Shown: positions 17,994 through 28,034, counted from the first letter of the stretch. The stretch is DNA of 64,000 nt from Hylemonella sp. (GCA_030680575.1 JAUXVI010000049.1:1-64000), one strand, 5' to 3'. The notes: a model not told the origin generated them from the letters alone. Numbers and translations: made by a program.

Positions 17994-19426
17994 GCTTGGG
18001 CGAGTTCGCTGGCGGTCAGCGGGCGGTCCACGGGCCAGGTGTCAGCCGCATGCCCATGCAGCCAGACGGCGGCGCAGGCCGCCTCGAAGGCCGGTTCGCC
18101 TTGCGCCAGCCGTGCACCGATCATGCCGGCCAGCACATCGCCGGTGCCGGCCGTAGCCAGGCGCGCATTGCCGGTGGGGTTGATGGCCGGCGTGCGGTCC
18201 GGCGCGGCAATCACCGTGCCCGAGCCCTTCAACGCCACCGTGCAATGAAAACGTTGTGCGAGCTGCTGCGCAGTGGCCAGCCGGTTGTTCTGTACCTCGG
18301 CCGTGGTCGAACCGAGCAGGCGCGCGGCTTCCAGGGGGTGGGGCGTCAACACCGTTTGTCGTCCGCGCGCGTGACGGGCGCGCAGCAGCTGCTGGAGCTG
18401 GCTGTCATTTGCTATTGAATTGAGAGCGTCTGCGTCAATCACGGCAAGGGGAGCTGTCGATAAAAGGCGTGGAAGCTGGGCGGCAACAGCACTGCCGCCA
18501 CCGCAGCCACAGACCACCGTCAGCTGCGCTGGGTCCAGCGACGCAAGTGGGCGAAACATCAGTTCGGGGTGCTTGGCGTCAACACCCAGGCTGCCGCCGT
18601 CGAGCAGGCCGACAAACACCCGTCCGGCACCCTGGTGCAATGCCGCGCAAGCCGCCAGCAGTGCGGCGCCGGTCATGCCCGGGGCGCCGCCGATGATGGC
18701 GACATCGCCATAACTGCCCTTGTGCGAGGCGTGCGGCCGTGCATTCTGCAGCGGCGCGCCGGACAGCGTGGCTTGAGTCGGTGGGATTGCGGCGGTTTCT
18801 GCGCCGAGCGATTCGAACCAGATTTCACCCGCTGCGTCGCGTCCGTGCCCGGTGAACAGTCCGGGTTTGAGCGTGAGCAGGCTCAAGGTGTGCGTCGCGC
18901 GCACCCCTGGGCCGTCGTTGGCGCCGGTATCGGCATTCAGGCCCGAAGGCAGGTCCACCGCCAGCACCGGCACGCGCAGGGTGTTGATGTGTGCGATCCA
19001 CTCGGCCAACCGTCCTTCGGCTGCACGCGTGGCGCCGATGCCGAGCAGGGCATCGATGCAGCAGTCGCAAGTGGCAGGCGGCGCATTCAGAAAGCGCACA
19101 CCGGCGGCCTGGGCGCGCGTGTAGGAGGCACGGGCGTCGACCGGTGCATCCTGCGGCGTGCCGAGCCAGCTCACCAGCGCGGTCTTGCCCCACTGCTGCA
19201 AGTGCATGGCGGCCTCCAGGCCGTCGCCGCCGTTGTTGCCCGGCCCGCAGGCGATCCAGAAGGTGGAGGCGTGTGGTGCCAGTGCCAGCGCCAGCCGTGC
19301 CGTGGCCAGACCGGCGCGCTGCATCAGGGTGTGGGGCGGCAGCCCGGCCGCCAGCGCGGTTTCGAACTGGCGCGTGGTGGCGACCTGGTGCAGCGGATGG
19401 GGGAGGCGGGGGTCGATCTTGTCCAT
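17990..19426 (-). CDS. nnr: Bifunctional NAD(P)H-hydrate epimerase/dehydratase
   Basis: A 478-residue repair enzyme for hydrated NADH and NADPH. The N-terminal YjeF epimerase half has CGPGNNGGDGLEAA (about 61-74). The C-terminal dehydratase half, of the ribokinase fold, has IGGAPGMTGA, DADALN, TPHPLEAARLL and the ATP/ADP motif GTGDVLAG. Length matches the fused bacterial form (about 500). It follows the MBL gene by 18 bases and is probably the last gene of an HDOD-MBL-nnr operon. A small AT-rich hairpin motif lies inside it at 18411-18427. Confidence 0.94.
   Translation of the reverse strand: MDKIDPRLPHPLHQVATTRQFETALAAGLPPHTLMQRAGLATARLALALAPHASTFWIACGPGNNGGDGLEAAMHLQQWGKTALVSWLGTPQDAPVDARASYTRAQAAGVRFLNAPPATCDCCIDALLGIGATRAAEGRLAEWIAHINTLRVPVLAVDLPSGLNADTGANDGPGVRATHTLSLLTLKPGLFTGHGRDAAGEIWFESLGAETAAIPPTQATLSGAPLQNARPHASHKGSYGDVAIIGGAPGMTGAALLAACAALHQGAGRVFVGLLDGGSLGVDAKHPELMFRPLASLDPAQLTVVCGCGGGSAVAAQLPRLLSTAPLAVIDADALNSIANDSQLQQLLRARHARGRQTVLTPHPLEAARLLGSTTAEVQNNRLATAQQLAQRFHCTVALKGSGTVIAAPDRTPAINPTGNARLATAGTGDVLAGMIGARLAQGEPAFEAACAAVWLHGHAADTWPVDRPLTASELAQA
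18411..18427. repeat. GCTAT-type AT-rich mini-hairpin (imperfect), inside nnr
   Basis: GCTATTGAATTGAGAGC is an AT-rich block in GC-rich coding sequence, with partly matching arms GCTAT/AGAGC. It belongs to the scattered motif family described under findings. Confidence 0.45.
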
Positions 19427-19444
19427 GCTGCGTGGCCTGTCGGC

Positions 19445-20335
19445 TCAGAACTCGTAACTGTCGCCTTCGCGCGCCAGGCGGATGTCCAGCCGGTCGCCCG
19501 GTGGGGCCGGGTTGTCGGCCAGCGCCTGGGCGAAGGCCGCTTCGAGCGCATCGTCGCTGCGCGTGGGCTCGTGGTGGGTGCAGTAGAGCACGCGTGCGCC
19601 AGCCTGGCGCGCGGCCTGAATATTGCCCTCGAAGGTGCCGTGGCCCCAGCCTTTCTTGGCCGGGTATTCCTGCGCGGTGTAGGAGGTGTCGGCAATCAGC
19701 ACATCGACGCCGCGGATGGCCTCCAGGATGGTCGCTTGCTTGGCATCGACAAAGGTCTGGTACTCGGCGTATTCGGCGTCGCCCGGCTCATAAATGTTGT
19801 ACGGCGGCTCGTGGTCGCCGGTGAAGAACACCGACTTGCCGTCCGCCTCGATGCGGTAGCCGAAGTTGATGACCGGGTGGTTGAGCAGGTAGGGCGTCAC
19901 GGTGGCGCTGCCGATCTGGATGGGCTGCTCGGGCGCCAGCGTCACATACTCGATGCGGGCCTTCATCTCGGCTTCGCGCACCGGGAAATAGCTGTACTGC
20001 AGCTGTACCGACATCACTTGCTCCACGCCCTTGCCGGAGACCGGGTCGAAGGCGCCGTGCAGGCGCAGCAGGTTGCCGGGAATGAAATTGGGGATGAAAA
20101 AGGGCAGGCCCTGGATATGGTCCCAGTGCGAATGCGTGATGAGCACATTGGCCTGCACCGGCAGCTCGGTGAGCAGGGTCTGCGACAGCGGGAAGATGCC
20201 GGTGCCGGCATCCAGGATGATCAACTCGTTGTTGTCGGTGCGGATCTCGATGCAGGTGGTGTTGCCGCCGTAACGCACCGTGTGTGGTCCGGGGGAAGCG
20301 ATGGAGCCGCGTACGCCCCAGAACTTGACTTTCAT
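19445..20335 (-). CDS. MBL-fold metallo-hydrolase
   Basis: A 296-residue metallo-beta-lactamase-fold protein. It starts MKVKFWGVRGSIASPG, followed by YGGNTTC and the metal motif THSHWDH, then TGDHEPP, ADTSY and HHEP near the end. This pattern (WGVRGS...GGNT) belongs to the group of RNase Z-like and cyclic-nucleotide phosphodiesterase-like hydrolases. The substrate is unknown. The ATG at 20335 is two bases after the HDOD gene's stop, so translation is probably coupled. The larger frame to 20605 runs back into the HDOD gene and is not used. Confidence 0.85.
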   Translation of the reverse strand: MKVKFWGVRGSIASPGPHTVRYGGNTTCIEIRTDNNELIILDAGTGIFPLSQTLLTELPVQANVLITHSHWDHIQGLPFFIPNFIPGNLLRLHGAFDPVSGKGVEQVMSVQLQYSYFPVREAEMKARIEYVTLAPEQPIQIGSATVTPYLLNHPVINFGYRIEADGKSVFFTGDHEPPYNIYEPGDAEYAEYQTFVDAKQATILEAIRGVDVLIADTSYTAQEYPAKKGWGHGTFEGNIQAARQAGARVLYCTHHEPTRSDDALEAAFAQALADNPAPPGDRLDIRLAREGDSYEF

Positions 20336-20337
20336 GC

Positions 20338-21186
20338 TCAGCCTTCGAGTCGGGAAAAGATCTGGGCTTCTTCGAACAAGGTGCTCAGGTCGCCCAGCCG
20401 GGCGATGACGGCATCCAGATTGCCGCCCAGGCGGCGCACCATGGCCGGTGTGAGTTCCTCGATGCAGGTATTGCCACCAAAGCCGAATTGCAGTTTCTTG
20501 CTGATCTGGTTGGCGGCAAAGACACAGGCGATCATGTCGCTGTCTTTCAGTGCGGTGCCGTGCTGGTTGCGGATGGCTTCCACCAGATGGGGGGAGAAGC
20601 GCCATTTTTCCACCAGCATGGCGCCCACCAGTGCATGGTCGGCGCCGATGCTGTGCTGCAAGGCCTCGTGCAGCGAGGTGCCATTGCGCTGGCTGATTTC
20701 CAGTGCATGCCGGAATTCGTCGGGCATGAACTGGGCGAACACCACCTTGCCGAAATCGTGCAGCAGGCCGGCGATGAAGCAGTCCATCGGGTCGGCATTG
20801 TCCAGGTCGGAGGCCAGTTGTCTGGCGATGCCGGCCGTGGCCAGCGAGTGCAGCAGGTACTGCTGGACATCAAAACCGGCTGCGTTGCTTTTGGGCAGCA
20901 TGCCGATGGCGGCAATGCCCAGGGCCAGGTTCTTGATGGTGTTGAAACCCATGAAGACCACGGCGTGGTTGATCGAAGTGACCTGCTTGGGCAGGCTGTA
21001 ATAGGCCGAGTTGACGACTTTCAGGATCTTGACCGTGAGCACCGGGTCCTTGTCAATCACCTGCACCAGGTCCTTCGGCGTGCAGTCCACATCCCGGGTC
21101 AGTTCCAGGATTTTCTGCACGCTCTTCGGGAAGGCCGGCATCTCGTCCACGGCGAGGGCCAGGCGTTGGGATAGTTCAGGACTCAT
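20338..21186 (-). CDS. HDOD domain protein
   Basis: A 282-residue protein that is almost entirely one HDOD domain: FPKSVQKILELT near the start, DPVLTVKILKVVNSAYY, then LLHDFGK, which keeps the HD pair. HDOD proteins are linked to signalling (c-di-GMP, chemotaxis, cell cycle) and usually lack proven hydrolase activity. ATG at 21186 has no strong SD; the track-style start at 21192 is a TTG two codons earlier. It is the first gene of the probable HDOD-MBL-nnr operon. Confidence 0.85.
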   Translation of the reverse strand: MSPELSQRLALAVDEMPAFPKSVQKILELTRDVDCTPKDLVQVIDKDPVLTVKILKVVNSAYYSLPKQVTSINHAVVFMGFNTIKNLALGIAAIGMLPKSNAAGFDVQQYLLHSLATAGIARQLASDLDNADPMDCFIAGLLHDFGKVVFAQFMPDEFRHALEISQRNGTSLHEALQHSIGADHALVGAMLVEKWRFSPHLVEAIRNQHGTALKDSDMIACVFAANQISKKLQFGFGGNTCIEELTPAMVRRLGGNLDAVIARLGDLSTLFEEAQIFSRLEG

Positions 21187-21283
21187 GAGCAAGCGGTGTA
21201 CCGGTGGTTAAACCGAATGTACCTGAATCAAGACACTCCACCGGCACCGTTCAGAGGCCCCAGGAGTCCGTTCATAAACCCGT

Positions 21284-22552
21284 TCAGGGCATGAGCCGGT
21301 GCAGGTCCAGGCCTTCGAGGTCGACCTCCGGCTGGCGCCCGGCCATCAGGTCGGCCAGGCCCCGGGCCGAACCGCAGCTCAACGACCAGCCGCTGGCGCC
21401 ATGCCCCAGGTTCAGCCACAGCCCCGGAATGCCGCTGGCGCCCAGCAGCGGCGGGCCGTCAGGCAGCATGGGGCGTGCGCCTTTCCAGACCTGGACGCCG
21501 CTGCTGATCTGGGCCGCGCCAGGAAACCAGTCGTGCAGCACCTTGTAGAGCGTCTGGATGGTGCCGGCGCGCTGGTCATCGGGGGCGCCGCCAATTTCTG
21601 CCGTGCCGGCCACGCGCACACGGTGACCCAGGCGTGTGATGTTGACCTTGTAGCGCTCGTCCATGATGGCGCTGCGCGGGGCGTTCAGCGGCTCGCGCAC
21701 GGCGGCGCTGATCGAATAGCCATGCACCGCGGCCAGCGGGATCTTCACGCCGAGCGGGCGCAGCAGGCGTGCTGAGTCGACGCCGGCGCACAGCACGGCG
21801 GCGTCGAAGTGTTGCGCTTCGGACTCGCCGGCCAGATGCAGTCTGATGCCGGAGGCGGACTCGCCGACGGTCGGGTCGATCGATGCCACCGTGGTGCTGA
21901 AGGCAAAGTGCACGCCTTGGCGCTGCGCCTCGTTCTTGAGCAGCAAGGCGAACTGGCGGCAGTTGCCCACTTCATCCTGCGGCAGGTGGAGGGCGCCGTG
22001 AAAGGAGGTGTCCGGATTCAGGGCCGGCTCGATCTTGCGCGCTTCCTCCGGGCTGATTTCCTTGAAGGGCACGCCCGCGTCCCGCAGCACCTGCAGGCCG
22101 GCCTGCATCTGGGCCTGGTCCTTGGCGGAGCGCAGCAACACGAGGTGGCCCTCGCTGCGGTCGAACTCGAGTTGCAGGTCGGTGCTGATCTGGTGCAGTC
22201 GCTCGCGGCTGAAGGCGGCCAGCCGCTGCATGCGCTGGCGGTTGGCAACAAAGGTCTCGGGCTGGCAGGCACGCCAACTTTTCCACATCCAGCCCAGTTC
22301 TTGGCGAGACAGTGGCCAGCGGATGCGCACCGGTGCATGGCGACTCAGGAGGTGGCTGATGATCTTGAGTGGCATGCCTGGCGCGGCCCAGGGTGTGGTG
22401 TAGGCCGGTGCGACCAGGCCCGCATTGGCGAAACTGCCTTCCTCGGCGGCGGCCAGACGCCGTTCAAACACGGTGACTTCGTGCCCATCCTGCGCGAGTT
22501 CGTAGGCGGTGGTGACGCCGATGATGCCGGCGCCAATGACTGCAATTTTCAT
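21284..22552 (-). CDS. dadA: D-amino-acid dehydrogenase, DadA type
   Basis: A 422-residue FAD-dependent oxidoreductase that deaminates D-amino acids to 2-oxo acids and passes electrons to the respiratory chain. The FAD loop is VIGAGIIGVTTAYELAQDG at residues 4-22, with FERR and later substrate-domain motifs GYSIS and GHGASGWSLSCGS. Length matches E. coli DadA (432). ATG at 22552 has AGGAA upstream. No racemase gene is beside it. An amidase gene lies upstream on the same strand 53 bases away, so release of amino acids followed by oxidation is conceivable but unproven. Confidence 0.9.
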   Translation of the reverse strand: MKIAVIGAGIIGVTTAYELAQDGHEVTVFERRLAAAEEGSFANAGLVAPAYTTPWAAPGMPLKIISHLLSRHAPVRIRWPLSRQELGWMWKSWRACQPETFVANRQRMQRLAAFSRERLHQISTDLQLEFDRSEGHLVLLRSAKDQAQMQAGLQVLRDAGVPFKEISPEEARKIEPALNPDTSFHGALHLPQDEVGNCRQFALLLKNEAQRQGVHFAFSTTVASIDPTVGESASGIRLHLAGESEAQHFDAAVLCAGVDSARLLRPLGVKIPLAAVHGYSISAAVREPLNAPRSAIMDERYKVNITRLGHRVRVAGTAEIGGAPDDQRAGTIQTLYKVLHDWFPGAAQISSGVQVWKGARPMLPDGPPLLGASGIPGLWLNLGHGASGWSLSCGSARGLADLMAGRQPEVDLEGLDLHRLMP

Positions 22553-22580
22553 GAATTCCTGTTGTTTTTAATGCTTGGCC

Positions 22581-22618
22581 CTTGCGCCATATGCGCAAGC
22601 AGCTATTATTTTTGTAGC
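22581..22618. repeat. Compound hairpin element between dadA and the amidase gene
   Basis: CTTGCGC-CATAT-GCGCAAG (22581-22599) is followed at once by GCTA-TTATTTTTG-TAGC (22602-22618). The second part provides the last codons and TAA stop of the amidase gene. It is the fullest copy in the window of the scattered AT-rich hairpin motif. Confidence 0.6.
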
Positions 22619-23958
22619 AGATTCTCGATCTGCAGCGCCAGATTCAACACGCCATCATCGCGCATCGCGCCGTGCCAGAGCATCAGGCCGACCGGCAGCT
22701 CGTCGGCCGTATGGCAGGGCAGCGTGATGGCGCAGCCGTCCAGCATGTTAACCACGCTCGGGTTGCGCAGCAGCAGGCCGTTGATGCGGAAGAAGGCAGC
22801 GTCGCGCGCGGCGTCCAGCGCCGCATTCTTGCCTTCGCCGGGGGCAACCTCGGCCATGGGCGGTGCCACGACCGGCACGGTGGGCGAGAGCACGGCGTCG
22901 AAACCCTGCAGGGCTTGTTCGACGCGAGCGATCCAGTCGCGTCGCGTTTGCTGCAGTTCGATGTAGTCGGCCGCGCTCATGGTGGCGCCGCGCTGGATGC
23001 GGCTTGCAACGCGTGGATCGTACTGGTCCGCCTTGTCCTGCAACAGGCGGCGGTGCCAGCTGTAGCTCTCGGCTGCGGCAAAGCTGCCGCTGGCCTGCAT
23101 GCCGGCCAGCTCGCCCAGTTCGGGCAGGGCCATTTCCTCGATGCGGGCGCCAGCGGCGCGCAGGGCCTGCAGCGTGCGTTCGAAGGCGCGGGCCACGGTC
23201 GCATCCATGTCGTCGAGCATGAGCGTCGGTGTGACGGCCAGCCGATAGGCTGAGAGCGGGGCTGCACTGCGCGTGATGCGCCGCGCCGCCAGGATCTCAT
23301 GCGCCAGGATGGCGTCGCGCACCGAGCGTGTCATGGCGCAGGCGGTGTCCAGCGTGCTGGACAGGGGAATGGTGCCGTCCAGCGGCACCAGCCGGGCCGT
23401 GTTCTTGAAGCCGACCAGGCCCTGCAGGGCGGCCGGGATGCGGATTGAGCCGCCGGTGTCCGAACCGAGGCCGATGAAGGCCGCCCCCGTGGCCACCGAG
23501 ACGGCCGCGCCACTGGACGAGCCGCCGGGAATGCGTGGCACATCAATGGCGGCGGCGTTGGCCGGGGTGCCGTAGTGCGGGTTGACGCCGACGCCGGAGA
23601 AGGCGAATTCGGTCATGTTGGTGCGGCCGATGAACGCCGCACCGGCGGCGCGCAGCCGGGCCACGGCCGCGGCATCCTGGCGTGCCGGCGGCGCATCTGC
23701 CAGCACCACCGAGCCGGCGCGGCTGGTCTGGCCGGTCACATCAAACAGGTCCTTGATCGACACCGCCAGCCCGGCCAGCGGCTGGCGCCCGGCGTCGGCC
23801 GCCACGGCGGCGGCGCGTGCCTGGTCGAAGCTGGTTTGCAGGAAAGCGTGCTGGCAACGCGGCGACTGGGCGATCGTTATGGCGCGCTCGATGTCGGTGC
23901 TTGCGCTGGTCTGGCCGGCCAGCAGGCGCTGGCGGGTGGTGTGGAGGTCTGCAAGCAT
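22606..23958 (-). CDS. Amidase signature family protein
   Basis: A 450-residue amidase. The Ser-cisSer-Lys triad is readable: K69 in VSIKDLFD, S148 in PGGSSSGAA and the nucleophile S171 in DTGGSIRIP. The order and spacing match the family (GatA, FAAH, bacterial amidases). It is not GatA, since no gatB or gatC is near. The C-terminal part (MLDGCAITLPC, LPVGLMLWHG) is typical of stand-alone amidases. The substrate is unknown. It is divergent from rpsB. Its stop codon lies inside the hairpin element at 22602-22618. Confidence 0.88.
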   Translation of the reverse strand: MLADLHTTRQRLLAGQTSASTDIERAITIAQSPRCQHAFLQTSFDQARAAAVAADAGRQPLAGLAVSIKDLFDVTGQTSRAGSVVLADAPPARQDAAAVARLRAAGAAFIGRTNMTEFAFSGVGVNPHYGTPANAAAIDVPRIPGGSSSGAAVSVATGAAFIGLGSDTGGSIRIPAALQGLVGFKNTARLVPLDGTIPLSSTLDTACAMTRSVRDAILAHEILAARRITRSAAPLSAYRLAVTPTLMLDDMDATVARAFERTLQALRAAGARIEEMALPELGELAGMQASGSFAAAESYSWHRRLLQDKADQYDPRVASRIQRGATMSAADYIELQQTRRDWIARVEQALQGFDAVLSPTVPVVAPPMAEVAPGEGKNAALDAARDAAFFRINGLLLRNPSVVNMLDGCAITLPCHTADELPVGLMLWHGAMRDDGVLNLALQIENLLQK

Positions 23959-23977
23959 GTGATGAAGAGGGTGCCTG

Positions 23978-23986
23978 TGCTATACT
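23978..23986 (+). promoter_or_regulatory. Extended -10 promoter of rpsB-tsf
   Basis: TGC-TATACT gives an extended -10 (TGN plus a TATAAT-like hexamer) about 140 bases before the rpsB ATG. The -35 region is weak, which extended -10 promoters tolerate. The long leader could hold the S2 autoregulatory site, which I cannot delimit. Confidence 0.5.
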
Positions 23987-24123
23987 CTTTGGGTTTTGCT
24001 GATGGGCCACTGCGGTCCGTTGGCGAACAAATCGCAAACCGGTCCATCCAGGTGTTGCATCGGGTGCTTAAAGCGCCTGCTGCAAAGAGGGCCGGATTTT
24101 AGACCCAACCTTTGGAGTTAACT

Positions 24124-24876
24124 ATGTCCGCAACCATGCGCGAAATGCTGGAAGCCGGTGTCCATTTCGGTCACCAGACCCGCTTCTGGAATCCCAAGAT
24201 GGCCCCGTTTATCTTCGGCCATCGCAACAAGATCCACATCATCAACCTGGAAAAGTCGCTGCCGATGTTCCAGGAGGCTTCCAAGTTTGTGAAGCAGCTG
24301 TCTGCCAAGCGCGGCACCATTCTGATGGTGGGTACCAAGCGCCAAGCCCGCGAGATCGTTGCGGCTGAAGCCCAGCGCGCCGGCGTGCCCTTCGTTGACC
24401 AGCGTTGGCTGGGCGGCATGCTGACCAACTTCAAGACGGTCAAGACCTCCATCAAGCGTCTGAAAGACATGAAGGCCCAGCAGGAAGCCGGCCTGGATGC
24501 CATGAGCAAGAAAGAACAGCTCATGTTTGCCCGTGAACTTGACAAGCTCGAGAAAGACATCGGCGGTATCCAGGACATGAACACCCTGCCGGACGCGATC
24601 TTCGTGATCGACGTCGGCTACCACAAGATCGCCATTGCCGAAGCCAAGAAGCTGGGCATTCCGCTGATCGGTGTGGTCGATACCAATCACTCGCCTGAAG
24701 GCATTGATTACGTGATCCCCGGCAACGATGACTCGTCCAAGGCCGTGACGCTGTATGCGCGTGGCATTGCTGACGCCATCATCGAAGGCCGCGCCAACGC
24801 TGTGGAAGACGTGGTCAAGGCTGTGTCGTCCGAGGCTGGTGACGAATTTGTGGAAGTGAGCGAGGCTTCTGCCTAA
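24124..24876 (+). CDS. rpsB: 30S ribosomal protein S2
   Basis: A 250-residue protein with the S2 signatures [22 protein letters not shown] at the start and [25 protein letters not shown] near residue 180-205. It binds late in 30S assembly and is needed for mRNA binding with S1. ATG at 24124 follows TTTGGAG with good spacing. The order rpsB-tsf-pyrH-frr is the standard proteobacterial arrangement. A terminator hairpin follows it, so tsf is probably transcribed at a lower level. Confidence 0.98.
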   Translation: MSATMREMLEAGVHFGHQTRFWNPKMAPFIFGHRNKIHIINLEKSLPMFQEASKFVKQLSAKRGTILMVGTKRQAREIVAAEAQRAGVPFVDQRWLGGMLTNFKTVKTSIKRLKDMKAQQEAGLDAMSKKEQLMFARELDKLEKDIGGIQDMNTLPDAIFVIDVGYHKIAIAEAKKLGIPLIGVVDTNHSPEGIDYVIPGNDDSSKAVTLYARGIADAIIEGRANAVEDVVKAVSSEAGDEFVEVSEASA

Positions 24877-24894
24877 GCTGGTCACGACCCGAAG

Positions 24895-24919
24895 AAAGGG
24901 GCGCATGCCCCTTTTTTTT
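24895..24919 (+). terminator. Terminator/attenuator between rpsB and tsf
   Basis: GGGGC-GCAT-GCCCC with flanking A/T pairs is followed by seven T residues. It lies 19 bases after rpsB and 44 bases before tsf, so it probably tunes tsf readthrough. Confidence 0.85.
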
Positions 24920-24962
24920 AGTCCCTGTTTGAATTGAACTGAACTGCACACGGAGAAACAAG

Positions 24963-25886
24963 ATGGCTGCAATTACCGCAAGCATGGTCGCTGAACTGCG
25001 CGCCAAGACCGATGCCCCGATGATGGAATGCAAGAAGGCCCTGACCGAAGCTGATGGCGACATGGCCAAGGCGGAAGAAGTACTGCGCGTCAAGCTCGGC
25101 ACCAAGGCCGGCAAGGCGGCTTCGCGCGTGACCGCCGAAGGCGTGGTCGCCAGCTTCATTGATGGCGCCACCGGCGCCCTGATCGAAGTCAACTGCGAAA
25201 CCGACTTCGTGACCAAAAACGACAGCTTCCTGGGTCTGGCCAAGGCCGCCGCCGAACTGGTCGCCAAGCACAACCCGGCCGACGTGGCTGCCCTGGGTGC
25301 ACTTGCCTATGCGCAAGACGGCTTCGGCCCCACCCTGGAAGACGTGCGCAAGGGTCTGATCGGCAAGATCGGCGAGAACATGAGCTTCCGTCGTTTCAAG
25401 CGCTTCGCCTCCGGCGCCAAGCTGGCGTCCTACCTGCACGGCACCCGCAGTGGTGTGGTGGGCGAGTTCGACGGTGACGAAACCGCCGCCAAGGATGTGG
25501 CCATGCACGTGGCTGCCATGAAGCCGGTCGCCCTGACCAGCGCCGATGTGCCGGCCGATCTGATCGAAAAAGAGCGTGCCGTTGCCGCCGGCAAGGCCGA
25601 GGAAGACCGCAAAACCGCTGAAGCCGCCGGCAAGCCGGCCCAGCCGGCCGACATCGTGGCCAAGCGCATTGAAGGTGGTGTGCAGAAGTACCTGAAGGAA
25701 GTGTCGCTGTTCAACCAGCCCTTCGTGAAGAACGACAAGCAGACCATCGAGCAGATGCTCAAGGCCGCTGGCACCACGGTGAAGGCATTCACCCTGTACG
25801 TGGTGGGCGAAGGCATTGAGAAGAAGGTGGACGACTTCGCCGCTGAAGTGGCCGCCCAGGTGGCCGCTGCCAAGCAGGCGGGTTAA
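24963..25886 (+). CDS. tsf: Elongation factor Ts
   Basis: A 307-residue guanine-exchange factor for EF-Tu. The N-terminal EF-Tu contact region reads [19 protein letters not shown], and the core TDFVTKN appears near residue 80-86. Length is a little above E. coli EF-Ts (283). ATG at 24963 has CGGAG upstream. It is downstream of rpsB through a leaky terminator. Confidence 0.98.
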   Translation: MAAITASMVAELRAKTDAPMMECKKALTEADGDMAKAEEVLRVKLGTKAGKAASRVTAEGVVASFIDGATGALIEVNCETDFVTKNDSFLGLAKAAAELVAKHNPADVAALGALAYAQDGFGPTLEDVRKGLIGKIGENMSFRRFKRFASGAKLASYLHGTRSGVVGEFDGDETAAKDVAMHVAAMKPVALTSADVPADLIEKERAVAAGKAEEDRKTAEAAGKPAQPADIVAKRIEGGVQKYLKEVSLFNQPFVKNDKQTIEQMLKAAGTTVKAFTLYVVGEGIEKKVDDFAAEVAAQVAAAKQAG

Positions 25887-25953
25887 ACGCCAATCCTGTA
25901 AATTCCGAACTGCCCACCCAGTCCATCGATCACCATTTCAAGGAGAGTCCCCC

Positions 25954-26676
25954 ATGTCCGACGCCAAACCGGCCCACAAGCGCATTCTGCTGAAGCTGTC
26001 CGGTGAGGCCCTCATGGGGGATGATGCCTTCGGTATCAACCATGCCACGATCAAACGCATGGTGGACGAGGTGGCGGAAATTACCCGCCTCGGTGTGGAA
26101 GTCGCCGTCGTCATTGGCGGCGGCAACATCTTCCGCGGCGTGGCTGGTGGTTCGGTCGGCATGGACCGGGCCACCGCCGACTACATGGGCATGCTGGCCA
26201 CCGTGATGAACGCGCTGGCACTGGCCGACACCATGAACAAGGCGGGCCTGACCGCGCGCGTCATGTCGGCCATCGGCATCGAGCAGGTGGTTGAGCCCTA
26301 TGTGCGGCCCAAGGCGCTGCAGTACCTGGAAGAGGGCAAAGTGGTGATCTTCGCCGCCGGTACCGGCAACCCTTTCTTCACCACCGACACGGCGGCCGCC
26401 TTGCGCGGTGCCGTGATTGGTGCCGAGGTCGTGCTCAAGGCCACCAAGGTGGATGGCGTCTACACCGCCGACCCGAAGAAGGATCCGGCGGCAACGCGCT
26501 ATACCCGCCTGTCATTCGATGAGGCGATGAACAAGAATCTGGGCATCATGGATGCCACGGCCTTTGCGCTGTGTCGCGACCAGAAGTTGCCCATCAAGGT
26601 GTTTTCCATTTTCAAGCACGGTGCACTCAAGCGTGTGGTGATGGGTGAGGACGAGGGTACGCTGGTCTATGCCTGA
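25954..26676 (+). CDS. pyrH: UMP kinase
   Basis: A 240-residue amino-acid-kinase-fold enzyme that phosphorylates UMP with ATP. Signatures are [46 protein letters not shown] and [15 protein letters not shown]. It acts as a hexamer, activated by GTP and inhibited by UTP. ATG at 25954 has AAGGAGA upstream. Placement after tsf is standard. Confidence 0.97.
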   Translation: MSDAKPAHKRILLKLSGEALMGDDAFGINHATIKRMVDEVAEITRLGVEVAVVIGGGNIFRGVAGGSVGMDRATADYMGMLATVMNALALADTMNKAGLTARVMSAIGIEQVVEPYVRPKALQYLEEGKVVIFAAGTGNPFFTTDTAAALRGAVIGAEVVLKATKVDGVYTADPKKDPAATRYTRLSFDEAMNKNLGIMDATAFALCRDQKLPIKVFSIFKHGALKRVVMGEDEGTLVYA

Positions 26677-26708
26677 GCGGGGCTGAAGACGCAGCACAGG
26701 AGAGAACA

Positions 26709-27272
26709 ATGACGACGATCGCAGACATCAAGAAGACCATGGAAACCAAGATGGACCAGTCCATCGAGGCGCTCAAAAGCAATCTGTCCAAGGTTCGTAC
26801 CGGCCGCGCCAGCCCGGCGTTGCTTGACTCGATCCACGTGGAGTACTACGGCGCCATGATGCCGCTGAGCCAGGTGGCCAATGTGTCCCTGCTCGATGCC
26901 CGCACCATCAGCGTGCAGCCGTGGGAAAAGGGCATGGGCGCCAAGATCGAGAAAGCCATTCGCGAGAGTGATCTCGGCCTGAACCCGGCCTCCATGGGGG
27001 ATCTGATCCGCGTGCCGATGCCGCCCATGAGCGAAGAGCGCCGCAAGGAAATGACCAAGCTGGTGCGCAATGAAGGTGAGAACTCGAAGATCGCCGTGCG
27101 CAACCTGCGTCGTGACGCGAATGAGGCCGTGAAGAAACTGGTCAAGGACAAGCTGGCATCCGAAGATGACCAGAAGCGCTCCGAGGCCGATATTCAGAAA
27201 TTGACCGACAAGCATGTCGCCACCATCGATCAACTGGTGGCCGCCAAGGAACAGGAAGTGATGGCCGTTTAA
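26709..27272 (+). CDS. frr: Ribosome recycling factor
   Basis: A 187-residue factor that with EF-G splits post-termination ribosomes. Signatures are [15 protein letters not shown], the hinge segment and [16 protein letters not shown]. Length equals the family norm of 185. AGGAGAG precedes the ATG. Its place between pyrH and uppS is conserved. Confidence 0.98.
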   Translation: MTTIADIKKTMETKMDQSIEALKSNLSKVRTGRASPALLDSIHVEYYGAMMPLSQVANVSLLDARTISVQPWEKGMGAKIEKAIRESDLGLNPASMGDLIRVPMPPMSEERRKEMTKLVRNEGENSKIAVRNLRRDANEAVKKLVKDKLASEDDQKRSEADIQKLTDKHVATIDQLVAAKEQEVMAV

Positions 27273-27297
27273 GGCGGTCGTCCTCTTGCCTTCTCAC

Positions 27298-28023
27298 ATG
27301 ACATCGTCCAGCGGGATTCCGCACCACATCGCCATCGTCATGGATGGCAACGGTCGCTGGGCGGCCAAGCGCTTCATGCCGCGTCTGGCCGGTCACCGGC
27401 AGGGTATGGAGAGCCTGCGACGCTGCATCCGCGCCTGCGTGGACCGTGGCGTGGCGGTATTGACCGTTTTCGCTTTCTCCTCCGAAAACTGGAATCGCCC
27501 GGCGGACGAGGTCTCCGGTCTGATGGAGTTGCTGGCCACCGCGCTGGCCAAGGAAGTCCCGAAACTCCAGCAGGACGGCGTGCAGGTGCATTTCGTGGGG
27601 GAGCGTGCCGGCCTGTCCGACAAGGTGAGCGCTGGCCTGGCGCAGGCCGAGGCGGCCACGGCATCGAATGGGCGGTTGATTCTCAACGTGTGCTTCAACT
27701 ACGGCGGACGCTGGGACATCGCGCAGGCGGCGGCTAAGCTGGCCAACCAAGGCAAGCCGATCACCGAGGGTGAACTGCATGCGGCCATGGCGCTGGCGCA
27801 TGTGCCTGATCCGGATCTCATCATCCGTACCGGTGGCGAGCAGCGCCTGAGCAATTTCCTGCTCTGGCAGGCGGCCTACGCCGAACTCTTTTTCAGTGAC
27901 AAGCTCTGGCCCGAATTCGATGAGGCCGAGCTGGATCGTGCCATGGCCGAATTCGGCCGACGTGAGCGACGTTTTGGCCAGACGTCGGCCCAGGTCGCCA
28001 CTGGCGACCAGAAAGCTGCCTGA
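27298..28023 (+). CDS. uppS: Undecaprenyl diphosphate synthase (cis-prenyltransferase)
   Basis: An enzyme of about 241 residues that extends farnesyl diphosphate to the C55 lipid carrier for cell-wall synthesis. The catalytic motif HIAIVMDGNGRWA holds the key Asp; FAFSSENW and RTGGEQRLSNFLLWQ are family signatures. I place the start at ATG 27298. A TTG at 27286 in the same frame has the better-spaced AAGG and is a real alternative adding four residues. It is followed by cdsA with an 11-base gap. Confidence 0.95.
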   Translation: MTSSSGIPHHIAIVMDGNGRWAAKRFMPRLAGHRQGMESLRRCIRACVDRGVAVLTVFAFSSENWNRPADEVSGLMELLATALAKEVPKLQQDGVQVHFVGERAGLSDKVSAGLAQAEAATASNGRLILNVCFNYGGRWDIAQAAAKLANQGKPITEGELHAAMALAHVPDPDLIIRTGGEQRLSNFLLWQAAYAELFFSDKLWPEFDEAELDRAMAEFGRRERRFGQTSAQVATGDQKAA

Positions 28024-28034
28024 AGGCTCCACTT

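Noticed and set aside
19445-20605. 386-residue version of the MBL protein
   Set aside because: The extra 90 residues are the HDOD gene in another frame; the family N-terminus starts at 20335.
24000-24123. Riboswitch in the rpsB leader
   Set aside because: No known riboswitch core recognised; a ribosomal-protein autoregulatory leader is more likely but could not be outlined.
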